DNA of 64,000 bases from Paraclostridium tenue (GCF_015668515.1 NZ_JADPFO010000006.1:39973-103972), one strand, 5' to 3'. Counted from the first letter of the stretch, positions 27,668 through 36,577 are shown. Made by a program: numbers and translations. The notes: a model not told the origin generated them from the sequence alone.

Positions 27668-28120
27668 TTATTTGTACTCTTTTAACTTAGATATTAATTC
27701 GTCATTTTCTTTGAAAAAATTTATTAAATTGCTAATTTTAACTAGTGTTTCTATACTTATAGTATGCTCTATTTTTTCAGTTTCTTCATGTAAACAATCT
27801 TTTACACCTATTAATTCTAAAAATTCTTCCACTACGTTATGCCTATACAATAATCTCTCCCCTATTACTTCTCCTGTTTTATTTAAAGTAATAGAGCCAT
27901 ACTTTTCATGTTTTAATATATTCTTTTGTTGTAATTTTTTTACCATATTACTTACTGATGAAGGCTTTATATTTAATGACTTAGATAAATCGCTAATCTT
28001 AACATCTTTTGTATCGCTGTGTAGTCTATAAATCATCTCTATATAATCTTCTTCATTGGGGCTTAAATTATTACTTTTCATATATTCATTAAATGTATAA
28101 AACTGATTAAGGTTTTTCAA
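27668..28120 (-). CDS. DtxR/MntR-family metal-dependent repressor
   Basis: A 150-residue repressor with a winged helix (ISDLSKSLNIKPSSVSNMVK) and a dimerisation/metal domain with HNVVEEFLELIGV, HEETEKIEHTIS and other ligands typical of DtxR/IdeR/MntR. The C-terminal SH3-like domain of DtxR is absent, as in MntR. It binds DNA when loaded with Fe2+ or Mn2+. It is divergent from feoAB, which strongly suggests control of ferrous iron uptake. The start is TTG 28120 behind AGGGGGAGGCGATTTA; a longer frame upstream has no support. Confidence 0.85.
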   Translation of the reverse strand: MKNLNQFYTFNEYMKSNNLSPNEEDYIEMIYRLHSDTKDVKISDLSKSLNIKPSSVSNMVKKLQQKNILKHEKYGSITLNKTGEVIGERLLYRHNVVEEFLELIGVKDCLHEETEKIEHTISIETLVKISNLINFFKENDELISKLKEYK

Positions 28121-28234
28121 TAAATCGCCTCCCCCTAATAACCTCTTATATTTAATATATTTTATTTTTATCTCATATATTCTGATTTTATGTAACAAAT
28201 ATATGATTTTTTTCATAATATCTATTGTAAGAAA

Positions 28235-28250
28235 TTTAGCTTAAGCTAAA
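28235..28250. promoter_or_regulatory. Palindromic operator candidate between dtxR-like gene and feoA
   Basis: TTTAGCTTAAGCTAAA is a perfect 16-base palindrome, 38 bases before the feoA ATG and 115 bases from the divergent regulator start. DtxR/MntR operators have this architecture (TTNGCNTNANGCNAA-like). It probably binds the neighbouring regulator. Confidence 0.55.
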
Positions 28251-28287
28251 ACTTACCTTGTAATATAAAAAATTGGAGGTATTTTTC

Positions 28288-28515
28288 ATGGTTAAACTTG
28301 CTGATGTAGATATATGTAGCACCGTAAAGGTAGAAGGACTTTTATCAGATGGTTATCTAAGAGAAAGAATGTTAGCCTTAGGTTTAACTAATGGTGCTTT
28401 AATAGATGTTTTACGCCGTGGACCTAAAGATAATCTTACGGTTTATAACATAAGAGGTGCCATGATAGCACTTAGAAAAGAAGAAGGCGAAAAAATAATA
28501 GTTTCATATCTATAG
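28288..28515 (+). CDS. feoA: Ferrous iron transport protein A
   Basis: A 75-residue SH3-like protein typical of FeoA (RERMLALGLTNGALIDVLRRG, then IRGAMIALRKEE). It supports the Fe2+ permease FeoB at the cytoplasmic face. The ATG at 28288 is chosen because GGAGG lies eight bases upstream. feoB starts 20 bases downstream, so both are cotranscribed. The palindrome at 28235-28250 and the divergent DtxR-type gene suggest iron-dependent repression. Confidence 0.92.
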   Translation: MVKLADVDICSTVKVEGLLSDGYLRERMLALGLTNGALIDVLRRGPKDNLTVYNIRGAMIALRKEEGEKIIVSYL

Positions 28516-28535
28516 CATTAAATGGGGGGACATTT

Positions 28536-30662
28536 ATGGGGTTAACTTATGATTCTACTAAAATTAAATCATTAAAAGATATGTTTAATATCGATAAAAA
28601 AGACGATCAATTTGTTATAGCTCTTGCAGGAAATCCAAATACCGGTAAAAGTACTGTATTTAATTATCTGACAGGACTTAGACAACATACTGGAAACTGG
28701 CCTGGTAAAACGGTTTGTACAGCTAGAGGAGATTTTAAACATAATAATAAAGATTTTGCTCTTATAGATTTACCTGGAACTTATTCTTTATTTGCAGCTT
28801 CTCAAGAAGAATTGGTGGCTCGTGATTTTGCTTGCTTCGGTAGACCTGATGCAGTTATAGTAGTTGCTGATGCTACATCGTTAGAAAGAAACTTAAATTT
28901 AGTATTTCAAATTATGGAACTTACAGATAATGTTATACTTTGTATAAATTTAATTGACGAAGCCAGAAAAAAATGTATATCTATAGATAAAAACTTAATA
29001 GAAAAAGAATTAGGAATACCAGTAGTGTTAACAGCAGCTAGAAATGGTGAAGGTATGAATGAATTACTTGATACATTAGATTTAGTTGTATCTAAATCAT
29101 ATAATTACAAAAATAAAATTATAAAATATGAGAATAGTATAGAACAACTACTTAATACAATTGAGCCAGATTTATCTAAAAACATACCTTATATAAAATC
29201 TAGATGGTTAGGTCTTAGACTTATAGATGGTGATGAAAGTATATATGATTCTATGAGTAAGTATATAGGTAGTGATTATAAAAAAACTGTAGATGAAATT
29301 AAATTAAAATTACCTTTAGATATAGATAAAACTAATATTAGAGATAGTATGAATATGTCAATATATTCATATGCAAAAGAATTATATGATAAAAGTGTTA
29401 CAATTCAAAATAAAAATAAATTCAATAGAGATGAAAAAATAGATAAAGTATTAACTTCTAAAAAGTTTGGTTTACCATTAATGTTATTAATGTTATGCAT
29501 GATACTTTGGATTACTATAGAAGGTGCTAATGTTCCATCTGGAATGTTATCTGATTTTTTATTTAAATTTGAACCTATTTTATATGACTTTTTATCGAAT
29601 TTAAATTGTCCTTTATGGTTAAATGAAATGATTAGTTACGGAATGTATAGAACACTTGCATGGGTTGTATCTGTTATGCTTCCTCCTATGGCAATATTTT
29701 TCCCTTTATTTACTCTTCTTGAAGATTTAGGGTATCTTCCTAGAGTAGCTTTTAATTTAGATCATATGTTTAAAAAAGCTTGTTGTCATGGTAAACAATG
29801 TTTAACTATGTGCATGGGATTTGGTTGTAACGCAGCTGGTGTTATAGGTTGTAGAATAATAGATTCACCAAGGGAAAGATTAATAGCTATTCTTACTAAT
29901 AACTTCGTTCCTTGTAATGGTCGTTTTCCAACACTAATAGCTATAGCTACAATCTTTTTCACATATTTTATACAAAATTCCTTTGCTAGTAGTGTTATAG
30001 TTGCTCTTTGTATAGCTTTAACTATAGTGTTTGGTATTTTAACTACGCTAGCAGTATCTTATATACTATCTAAAACTTTTCTAAAAGGAGTTCCTTCAAC
30101 TTTCACACTAGAACTGCCACCATATAGAACCCCTAAAATAGGTAGAGTTATATATACTTCTATAATTGATAGAACTATATTTGTTTTATCTCGTGCAATT
30201 GTTGTTGCAATTCCAGCAGGTATCATAACATGGATATTTGCAAATATATACGTTGGGGATACTAGTATATTATCACACGTTGCAGGATTTTTAGATCCAA
30301 TAGCAAAAGTTATAGGACTTGATGGCTTTATATTACTTGCATTTATACTAGGATTCCCTGCAAATGAAATAGTAATACCAATACTTTTAATGTCTTATCT
30401 AGCGACTGGTTCTATGATTGAATTTGATAGTTTATCTGCTCTAGGTGAAGTTTTAAAAGATAATGGATGGACTTATTTAACTGCTATAAATACCATGTTA
30501 TTTAGTTTACTTCATTGGCCTTGTGCTACAACTTTACTAACTATAAAAAAAGAAACTGGTAGTAATAAATGGACTGCTGTTGGATTTTTAATGCCTACAG
30601 CTATAGCATTTATAGTATGCTTTGGAACTACTTGTATATTTAAACTATTTGGTATAGCTTAA
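28536..30662 (+). CDS. feoB: Ferrous iron transport protein B
   Basis: A 708-residue Fe2+ permease. The N-terminal G domain has GNPNTGKST (G1, about 32-40), DLPGTYSL (G3) and a NLIDEA G4 variant, where the canonical NxxD is seen as N-L-I-D. A helical linker and about eight membrane helices follow, with the two gate repeats (LPRVAFNLDH... and ILGFPANEIVIP). It takes up Fe2+ in anaerobes, with GTP hydrolysis regulating the pore. GGGGGG precedes the ATG. There is no feoC next to it. A perfect terminator follows. Confidence 0.96.
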   Translation: MGLTYDSTKIKSLKDMFNIDKKDDQFVIALAGNPNTGKSTVFNYLTGLRQHTGNWPGKTVCTARGDFKHNNKDFALIDLPGTYSLFAASQEELVARDFACFGRPDAVIVVADATSLERNLNLVFQIMELTDNVILCINLIDEARKKCISIDKNLIEKELGIPVVLTAARNGEGMNELLDTLDLVVSKSYNYKNKIIKYENSIEQLLNTIEPDLSKNIPYIKSRWLGLRLIDGDESIYDSMSKYIGSDYKKTVDEIKLKLPLDIDKTNIRDSMNMSIYSYAKELYDKSVTIQNKNKFNRDEKIDKVLTSKKFGLPLMLLMLCMILWITIEGANVPSGMLSDFLFKFEPILYDFLSNLNCPLWLNEMISYGMYRTLAWVVSVMLPPMAIFFPLFTLLEDLGYLPRVAFNLDHMFKKACCHGKQCLTMCMGFGCNAAGVIGCRIIDSPRERLIAILTNNFVPCNGRFPTLIAIATIFFTYFIQNSFASSVIVALCIALTIVFGILTTLAVSYILSKTFLKGVPSTFTLELPPYRTPKIGRVIYTSIIDRTIFVLSRAIVVAIPAGIITWIFANIYVGDTSILSHVAGFLDPIAKVIGLDGFILLAFILGFPANEIVIPILLMSYLATGSMIEFDSLSALGEVLKDNGWTYLTAINTMLFSLLHWPCATTLLTIKKETGSNKWTAVGFLMPTAIAFIVCFGTTCIFKLFGIA

Positions 30663-30668
30663 TATATA

Positions 30669-30720
30669 ATAAATAAAAATAGACTGTCTTAAATTTTTAA
30701 GACAGTCTATTTTTATTTAT
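30669..30720. terminator. Bidirectional terminator between feoB and degV-like gene
   Basis: AATAAAAATAGACTGTCTTA pairs with its exact complement after a short loop. The arm contains the stop codon of the leftward DegV gene. Confidence 0.9.
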
Positions 30721-31558
30721 CACAACAAGCTATTCCTATTATTCCAGGACCTGAATGTGCACATATGCAAGTACTTACATTGACACTTATAATTTCATCT
30801 ATTTTAAAATCTTCTTTTAATTTCTCTACAAAAGAATTAAATTCTTTATTATTATCTCCAAACCCAAGTATAATTCTCTTTTTAGTTAAATCTTCTCCAA
30901 AATTTTCTTTAATTAATGATAATATTTTACTTACAACTTGTTTTTTACCTCTTACTTGATTTATAGGTTTAACAAGTCCTTCTTCTATAGAAAGTACTGG
31001 TTTTATATTCAACATGTTTCCGATAGTTGCTTTAGCAAGAGATATTCTTCCACCTTTTTGTAAGTACTCTAGTGTATCTACTGTAAATAATACTTTTACA
31101 CTTTCTTTTAAATTCTCTAAATGATTTAATATATCTTTTATATCTGCTTTTCTTTCTAACATTTCAGCTGCTGATAATAAAAGACAACCACTACCTATAG
31201 ATAGATTTTGAGTATCTACCATATATATATTACCATCTAAATCATTTTTAGCCATCATAGCACTTTGAAAAGTTCCTGATGCAACAGAAGAACCTCCTAT
31301 ATATAATATATCATTTCCTTTATTTAAATATCTTTTAAATGCATCTCTAAATTGTATATATGTACATTGAGATGTCTTTGGCATATCTTCACTATTTCTT
31401 AACATTTTGTAAAATTCTTGTTTACTTAAATCTATACCATCTATATATTCCTTACCATCAAATATAACTGTTAATGGTACTACATGTATATCATATTTAT
31501 CTATTAGCTCCTTAGGTATATCTGATAGACTATCACATATTAGCTTTATATTATTCAT
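30713..31558 (-). CDS. DegV family fatty-acid-binding protein
   Basis: A 281-residue two-domain protein of the DegV family. It has CDSLSDIPKELIDKYDI at the N-terminus, TSQCTYIQFRD and the GSSVASGTFQSA fatty-acid-head-group loop, VDTLEYLQKGGRIS and the C-terminal HSGPGIIGI. Known members bind a single fatty acid and hand it to fatty-acid kinase (FakB). Whether this one works with a FakA cannot be seen here. The protein is cytoplasmic. It is monocistronic. Confidence 0.92.
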   Translation of the reverse strand: MNNIKLICDSLSDIPKELIDKYDIHVVPLTVIFDGKEYIDGIDLSKQEFYKMLRNSEDMPKTSQCTYIQFRDAFKRYLNKGNDILYIGGSSVASGTFQSAMMAKNDLDGNIYMVDTQNLSIGSGCLLLSAAEMLERKADIKDILNHLENLKESVKVLFTVDTLEYLQKGGRISLAKATIGNMLNIKPVLSIEEGLVKPINQVRGKKQVVSKILSLIKENFGEDLTKKRIILGFGDNNKEFNSFVEKLKEDFKIDEIISVNVSTCICAHSGPGIIGIACCDK

Positions 31559-31673
31559 TCAATCCTCCGCATTGATTTTTAAAATATTTTTATTATTAAT
31601 TATTATCACCTGATACTAATACTATATCATATTTTTTATTTACTTTCTATATTTTTATTGATTATAAAAATAA

Positions 31674-31718
31674 AAAAAGTTATTTTTAATAATAATTTAT
31701 TATTAAAAATAACTTTTT
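31674..31718 (-). terminator. Terminator after thioredoxin-reductase-like gene
   Basis: AAAAAGTTATTTTTAATAATA pairs perfectly with its complement across a 3-base loop; it ends the trx operon. Confidence 0.8.
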
Positions 31719-31724
31719 ACATAC

Positions 31725-32603
31725 TTATTTATTTTTCATTTTCTCTTCTATTTTTTTCTTATCTAAGTAGCTAACAGCATTAAGTGCTGCTATTTGTCCT
31801 TGACCTGCTGATTTCAAATACTGATATGGCTTACCAGCACAATCACCACATGCAAAACATCCTGGTATATTAGTTTCCATATTTATATTAACTTTTATAT
31901 GAACACCTTCTGTTTCAATTCCCGGAACTAAAGCTTTTGGTGATGCACTATCCTTCATAACAAAAACACCATCAACATCTAACTCTTGATTTCTTAATTG
32001 TAGTTTATTAACTAATTTATCACCTTTTATTTCAAGTGGGAAATCTTTTATAACTTCTATGTTTTCATTTAAGTTAAGTTCATTTTTGTGCATAGGTATA
32101 AAATAAGTTTTAGATGCTATTTCACTTAAAAAGTTTGCATCTTCTTCTGCTTCATGATTATAACCTATTACTGCAACTTTCTTATCTCTGTATAAAGGAG
32201 CATCACAAGTTGCACAATATCCGACACCTTTACCTAAAAACTCTTCTTCTCCTTTTATAGGCTTACCATACTCAACTCCTGTAGCTATTATAACTGCACT
32301 AGATTCAAACATCTCATCCCCTGCCATTAAACTAAAGTAATCGCCCATTGAATATACATTATTTATTTTAGCTTTAGTTATTTCTATTTTCATTTCATCT
32401 AAATGAGTTTTAAATTTATCTCTTAAATCTTTTCCGCTTATATCATAAAAACCTAAATAATTATCTATTGATGGTGCTTTGACTAATTTTGCACTTAAAT
32501 CATCATTTCCAAATAATATTATTTTTTTATTTCTTATAGTAGCATTTATAGCAGCTGATATACCCGCTGGTCCACTACCGATTATAGCTATATCATATCT
32601 CAT
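31725..32603 (-). CDS. Thioredoxin-reductase-like flavoprotein without NADPH motifs (FFTR-like)
   Basis: A 292-residue FAD enzyme with GSGPAG (about 9-14), the redox pair CATC (130-133) and the C-terminal FAD motif ACGDCAGKPYQYLKSAGQG. The NADPH-binding loop GxGxxA is replaced by GYNHEA (147-152), and the HRRxxR motif that holds the 2'-phosphate is missing (FIPMHKNELN). Established knowledge: clostridial ferredoxin-dependent flavin thioredoxin reductases lack exactly these motifs. I infer that this enzyme reduces thioredoxin with ferredoxin rather than NADPH. The trx gene lies directly upstream, which fits. Confidence 0.82.
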   Translation of the reverse strand: MRYDIAIIGSGPAGISAAINATIRNKKIILFGNDDLSAKLVKAPSIDNYLGFYDISGKDLRDKFKTHLDEMKIEITKAKINNVYSMGDYFSLMAGDEMFESSAVIIATGVEYGKPIKGEEEFLGKGVGYCATCDAPLYRDKKVAVIGYNHEAEEDANFLSEIASKTYFIPMHKNELNLNENIEVIKDFPLEIKGDKLVNKLQLRNQELDVDGVFVMKDSASPKALVPGIETEGVHIKVNINMETNIPGCFACGDCAGKPYQYLKSAGQGQIAALNAVSYLDKKKIEEKMKNK

Positions 32604-32648
32604 ATTTTTTCACCTTCTTTATTTATTTATAAATCAAAATATATGTAG

Positions 32649-32678
32649 TTTAGGGTGCTAATAATTTAGCACCCTAAA
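32649..32678 (-). other. Hairpin between trxA and reductase genes
   Basis: TTTAGGGTGCTAA pairs with TTAGCACCCTAAA around a 4-base loop. No U-run follows on the minus strand, so it may be an mRNA-processing or stability hairpin between trxA and the reductase, not a full terminator. Confidence 0.5.
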
Positions 32679-32687
32679 TGAAATTTC

Positions 32688-33002
32688 TTATAAATGAGCT
32701 TCTACTTTAGCTTTTAAGCTATCTTTTGGCATAAATCCTACTAAAGTATCTACAACTTTACCGTCTTTAAATATCATCATAGTTGGAACTGTTGATATTC
32801 CGAATTTTTGAGCTAATTCTAAACTTTCATCTATATCAACTTTAACGAATTTAGCATCATTTAATTCTTCTGAAACACTTTCAAATACTGGAGCTAGCAT
32901 TTTACAAGGTCCACACCAAGTTGCAAAAAAGTCTACAACTACTACTCCTTTATTTTCTTCTACTGCTCCTCTGAAACTTCCTGTATTTACTATTTTAGCC
33001 AT
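32688..33002 (-). CDS. trxA: Thioredoxin
   Basis: A 104-residue thioredoxin with the active site ATWCGPCKML (Cys30, Cys33), the conserved DIDESLELA and the cis-proline in ISTVPTM. It reduces protein disulfides in the cytoplasm and is recharged by the reductase encoded next. The ATG follows AGGAGGGTAATACT. The pair with the reductase is separated by a hairpin without a U-run. Confidence 0.96.
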   Translation of the reverse strand: MAKIVNTGSFRGAVEENKGVVVVDFFATWCGPCKMLAPVFESVSEELNDAKFVKVDIDESLELAQKFGISTVPTMMIFKDGKVVDTLVGFMPKDSLKAKVEAHL

Positions 33003-33136
33003 AGTATTACCCTCCTAATATATATTAATTATATTTGCATTCTTTATTATATGCTATAAAGTATCTTACTATATTTTTGTAAGCTTTATACCATTTATTG
33101 CTATGTTTTAATTATACCCAAGCGATATGCTTCAAA

Positions 33137-34369
33137 TCAATTATTTTTTATCTTTTTAGGTAAAGCTATATCAAATGTTGTACCTTTATTTATTTTAGAA
33201 TATACCTTTATATTTCCTTTTAAACTATTTACAATCATTTTAGCTATGCTAAGCCCAATTCCAGATCCATCGATATCCTTATCTCTGACATTTTCACTTC
33301 TAAAAAATCTATCAAATATTAAATTTACTTCATAATCCTTTATTCCTATACCACTATCCTTTATAGATATAATAAAATTATTATCTCTATCACTTACACT
33401 TATATTAATATAATCTCCTTCATTTGTATATTTAAATGCATTATCTATAAATATCAATATAAGCTGTCTTAATTTAGCTTTATCAGTAATTATAATACTA
33501 TTACTTTCATAAAAATCATAACTAAATTCTTTATCATACATATCAGCTATTTCTATATAATCATTGCTTATGTCCTTTATAAGATCATTTATATCAAACT
33601 CTTCTATTTGTAAATTTGTAATACTTTCTTCTTTAGTTAAATGTAATAAATCATTTACCATCTTTTTTAATCTTCTATTTTCTTTCATAGCATCTGCTAT
33701 AGTTTCTACTTCATCACTTATAGAATTTTGAGGATGCTTTAAAATACTTTCTAACTTGGAAGAAATTATAGTTATAGGAGTTCTAAGTTCATGTGATGCA
33801 TCTTGAATAAACTTAACTTGATTGTTCCAAGTTCTCTCAATAGGTACTAATGCTTTTTTTGTAAGGTATAAAGCAATGAAATACGTAATGATTATTGCAA
33901 AAATTACTCCTACAAAAAAAACAGCTAGTAATCTATTTAGTAATACCATTTCTGAATCTATATTCCTTATTATCTGTATAGTATACCCTGCCACATTAAA
34001 TTTAAGTTCTCTAAATGTATATCCATCTTCTTTATAAGTACTAAATCCTAAGTCTTTACTATTATTATATGGTATAAAATCTTTAAAATATCCATTAGGA
34101 GTAAAATATTTTACTTGATTGTCTTTATATATATATACTATATTCTTAGGATCGAGTAATTTAGGAGCTACATATAAATGATTTCTCTCTAACTGTATTC
34201 CAATATACTCTAATTCTTCTTTTAAATAACTATCTACATTTTTATAGGTTTGAGCTTTGAAATATCCATATATACAAAGTGAAAATATTATTAAAAAACT
34301 ACCAACAACTGCTATATTTATTTTAATTAAATTTTTCTTCGTTTTTATTAAAATATCATTGTTTATCAT
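33137..34369 (-). CDS. Sensor histidine kinase
   Basis: A membrane histidine kinase of about 410 residues. It has two membrane helices (about 17-38 and 147-170) that flank a sensor loop of about 110 residues outside the cell, then a phosphoacceptor domain FIQDASHELRTPITII (His about 193) and an ATPase domain with N box DNAFKYTNEG, IKDSGIGI and GSGIGLSI. There is no clear HAMP domain. The start overlaps the end of the response-regulator gene, so the pair is cotranslated. The stimulus is unknown; no target operon lies beside it. Confidence 0.9.
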   Translation of the reverse strand: MINNDILIKTKKNLIKINIAVVGSFLIIFSLCIYGYFKAQTYKNVDSYLKEELEYIGIQLERNHLYVAPKLLDPKNIVYIYKDNQVKYFTPNGYFKDFIPYNNSKDLGFSTYKEDGYTFRELKFNVAGYTIQIIRNIDSEMVLLNRLLAVFFVGVIFAIIITYFIALYLTKKALVPIERTWNNQVKFIQDASHELRTPITIISSKLESILKHPQNSISDEVETIADAMKENRRLKKMVNDLLHLTKEESITNLQIEEFDINDLIKDISNDYIEIADMYDKEFSYDFYESNSIIITDKAKLRQLILIFIDNAFKYTNEGDYINISVSDRDNNFIISIKDSGIGIKDYEVNLIFDRFFRSENVRDKDIDGSGIGLSIAKMIVNSLKGNIKVYSKINKGTTFDIALPKKIKNN

Positions 34370-35030
34370 CAAACATATACCCCACTCTTCTTTTGGTAAC
34401 TATGTACTTTTGATAATCGTATTTACTTAATTTTTTTCTTATATTACTTATATATACTTCAACTATATCTATTGTAGAATCACTATCCATTCCCCAAATT
34501 CTATCAAATATTTGTTCTTTTAATAATATAGTTCCTTTATTTAAAATCAGATATTCTAATAAATTAAATTGCTTATTAGGAAGGTCTAATTCTTGTCCAT
34601 TTATAGTTGCACTTTTTTTATTTAAATCAAGCTTTAAATCTTTAAATTCTAATATATTTTTATTATCTATCTTTCCTTTCGTTCTTAGCATAGCATATAT
34701 TCTAGCTACTAACTCTTCCATATAAAATGGTTTAGTTAAATAATCATTAGCCCCTATCATAAATGCCTTTACTTTATCATCTAAGCTTTCTTTAGCTGTA
34801 AGTATTAAAACTAATATATCTTCATTATTTTTTCTTACATTTTCTAATACCTCTATTCCATTCATACCTGGAATCATTAAATCTAGTACAACAAGATCAT
34901 ATATATTTTGATTTATAAGATAATAAGCCTCTTCTCCATTACTTGTACTTTCAACTTGAAAGTGATTTTCTAACTCTTTTGTTATACTTTTAAGCAAACT
35001 TATATTATCTTCTACTACAAGGATTTTCAT
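34356..35030 (-). CDS. OmpR/PhoB-family response regulator
   Basis: A 224-residue regulator with a receiver domain (VEDN acidic pocket, phospho-Asp50 in VVLDLMIPG, Lys in LTKPF) and a C-terminal winged helix (DIVEVYISNIRKKLSK, RRVGYMF). It acts on DNA when phosphorylated by the kinase whose gene overlaps its 3' end. The ATG follows AGGAGGAGTATTT. Target genes are not known. Confidence 0.93.
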   Translation of the reverse strand: MKILVVEDNISLLKSITKELENHFQVESTSNGEEAYYLINQNIYDLVVLDLMIPGMNGIEVLENVRKNNEDILVLILTAKESLDDKVKAFMIGANDYLTKPFYMEELVARIYAMLRTKGKIDNKNILEFKDLKLDLNKKSATINGQELDLPNKQFNLLEYLILNKGTILLKEQIFDRIWGMDSDSTIDIVEVYISNIRKKLSKYDYQKYIVTKRRVGYMFDDKQ

Positions 35031-35112
35031 AAATACTCCTCCTTTATACTTATATATACTATTTTAGTATAAAATATAAATATTTACCAATATAAAACCT
35101 TGCTATATGTAT

Positions 35113-35154
35113 ATAAAAATAGACTATCTAAAACTTTAGATAGTCTATTTTTAT
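35113..35154 (-). terminator. Terminator after bioY operon
   Basis: ATAAAAATAGACTATCTAAA pairs with its complement around a 3-base loop; it lies just past the 99-codon gene and upstream of the response regulator. Confidence 0.85.
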
Positions 35155-35160
35155 ACTTAA

Positions 35161-35460
35161 TTATTCTATTATATATTTTTTAAGATTTTCATTTGAAAAT
35201 TTTATTATTTCTTTATGTATAAGATTTAATTCATGAAGCTCTCCATTTTTAAGATTATATACTTTATTAGTTACTTCTTCTATTAAATTGAAAAACTCTT
35301 CACACTCGTCTTCATTTAAATAATCTATCTTATTACTTATGTTTAAAGGTAAATTTAAATCATCATTTTCGACTCCATAAAGTTCTTCATTTTTAATATC
35401 TTCAATCATTGCCATAACTATAGATATTATATCACTTATATAAAATATATTACTTGTCAT
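35161..35460 (-). CDS. Hypothetical protein in bioY operon
   Basis: A 99-residue acidic soluble protein, mostly helical by appearance, without cysteines or membrane segments. I do not recognise the family. It lies 20 bases after the DUF1284 gene and ends at a terminator, so it is probably the last gene of the bioY transcript. AGGAG lies a little upstream of its ATG. Confidence 0.6.
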   Translation of the reverse strand: MTSNIFYISDIISIVMAMIEDIKNEELYGVENDDLNLPLNISNKIDYLNEDECEEFFNLIEEVTNKVYNLKNGELHELNLIHKEIIKFSNENLKKYIIE

Positions 35461-35480
35461 TTACTAAATTACTCCTTTAA

Positions 35481-35867
35481 TTATAATAATATCAAATCTT
35501 TGCAGTTTGTTACTTTATACCAACTACAATTTCCACATATATCTTTTATTATATCTTCATTTATATTATTATATATTAAATTTATAATTTCTTCATATTC
35601 ATATATTCCAGTTTTTATATTAAAATAGTCCATCACCTTTTTATCCATTTGAATTACACTTTCATTAGTATTACATATTTTACTTTTAATATTGTTAGGA
35701 CATTTTGAACATAATTTATCTAAATCAACTACAACCTCTATCTTTTGATTTTTGTTTTCTTTTAAAATATTTATCGTATTTATCATATTTTCTGTAAAAT
35801 CTTTACTATATCCTCTTCCTATAAAAGCTTTCATACATAAAAAGTGATGTGGTCTTATTTTTAACAT
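35481..35867 (-). CDS. DUF1284 domain protein
   Basis: A 128-residue protein that begins with LKIRPHHFLCMKAFIGRGYS, the signature of DUF1284. It has several cysteines in pairs (LCSKCPNN, ICGNCSWYKVTNC) that could bind a metal or an iron-sulfur cluster. The function is not known. It overlaps the bioY stop by seven bases, so it is translationally coupled to the biotin transporter gene. Confidence 0.8.
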   Translation of the reverse strand: MLKIRPHHFLCMKAFIGRGYSKDFTENMINTINILKENKNQKIEVVVDLDKLCSKCPNNIKSKICNTNESVIQMDKKVMDYFNIKTGIYEYEEIINLIYNNINEDIIKDICGNCSWYKVTNCKDLILL

Positions 35868-36403
35868 GAGTATACCTCTTTTTTTATTCTACTTTTAACA
35901 CTTATGCCTATAGTAGTAGCTAAACATATCTTTATTATGTCTGCAATTAAAAATGGTGCTACACAAACCGTAAATCCTTGTACAATTCCAACACCTGCTA
36001 CAAATGAATACCATAAAGTTCCTATTGAATAATTTATAACTAATGCTAAAATCATAGAAATAATTATACAATAAACTTTATCGCTTCTTTCACTTACATA
36101 ACCTATAACTAATGCCATTATTGGAAATGAAATTATAAAGCCTCCAGTATACCCAAAAACCATACCCATTCCTCCACTCATACCAGCAAATACAGGCATT
36201 CCTATAGCTCCTAGTGTAACGTATATTAATTGTGATATAAGACCTTTCTTAGCTCCTAATATTATACCGCTTATAGTTACTGCAAAAACTTGCATTGTAA
36301 GTGGAACTGTTGAAAATGGAAGTGGTATAGAAATTTGAGCTAAAATAGCAGTTATACTTGCAAATATTGCACAAATTATTAAACCTCTAGTACTTAGTTT
36401 CAT
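35861..36403 (-). CDS. bioY: BioY biotin transporter S component
   Basis: A 180-residue membrane protein with six helices. The family motifs are ISIPLPFSTVPLTMQVFAV, the GAIGMPVFAG segment and GGFIISFP. It is the biotin-binding S component of an ECF transporter; the shared EcfA/EcfT module is not in the window. The ATG follows AAAGGGGGATTCA. A BirA operator lies directly upstream. The next operon encodes a biotin-dependent decarboxylase, a plausible consumer of the biotin. Confidence 0.93.
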   Translation of the reverse strand: MKLSTRGLIICAIFASITAILAQISIPLPFSTVPLTMQVFAVTISGIILGAKKGLISQLIYVTLGAIGMPVFAGMSGGMGMVFGYTGGFIISFPIMALVIGYVSERSDKVYCIIISMILALVINYSIGTLWYSFVAGVGIVQGFTVCVAPFLIADIIKICLATTIGISVKSRIKKEVYSC

Positions 36404-36415
36404 TGAATCCCCCTT

Positions 36416-36447
36416 TAGTTAACCTTTTTTATTTTTTTAGTTTACAT
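36416..36447 (-). promoter_or_regulatory. BirA operator upstream of bioY
   Basis: TAGTTAACC, a 14-base spacer and AGTTTACAT match the BirA box known from Firmicutes (TTGTTAACC-N14/15-GGTTTACAA). It covers the expected transcription start and the first 30 bases of the bioY message, so biotin-loaded BirA would repress here. Confidence 0.75.
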
Positions 36448-36451
36448 TTTA

Positions 36452-36481
36452 ATTGTAACGATGTATACTCACATATGTCAA
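36452..36481 (-). promoter_or_regulatory. Sigma-A promoter of bioY
   Basis: On the minus strand TTGACA (36476-36481) and TACAAT (36452-36457) are separated by 18 bases. The BirA box starts immediately downstream of the -10 element. Confidence 0.7.
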
Positions 36482-36507
36482 CCTTTTCATTTGTAAAGTT
36501 AACTAAA

Positions 36508-36569
36508 AAAGCTATTTCAAATAAACTCTAAATAATCATCATTACTTAAGTTTAATTTAAAATAGCTTT
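36508..36569 (-). terminator. Terminator of oxaloacetate decarboxylase operon
   Basis: AAAGCTATTTCAAATAAACT pairs with AGTTTAATTTAAAATAGCTTT with small interruptions. The A-run on the left reads as a U-run on the minus strand. Confidence 0.7.
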
Positions 36570-36577
36570 ATAAATTT

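Noticed and set aside
36476..36504. Second BirA-like site (TGTCAACC then AGTTAACT)
   Set aside because: The spacer is 13 bases, not 14 or 15, and the left half is better explained as the -35 element of the bioY promoter.
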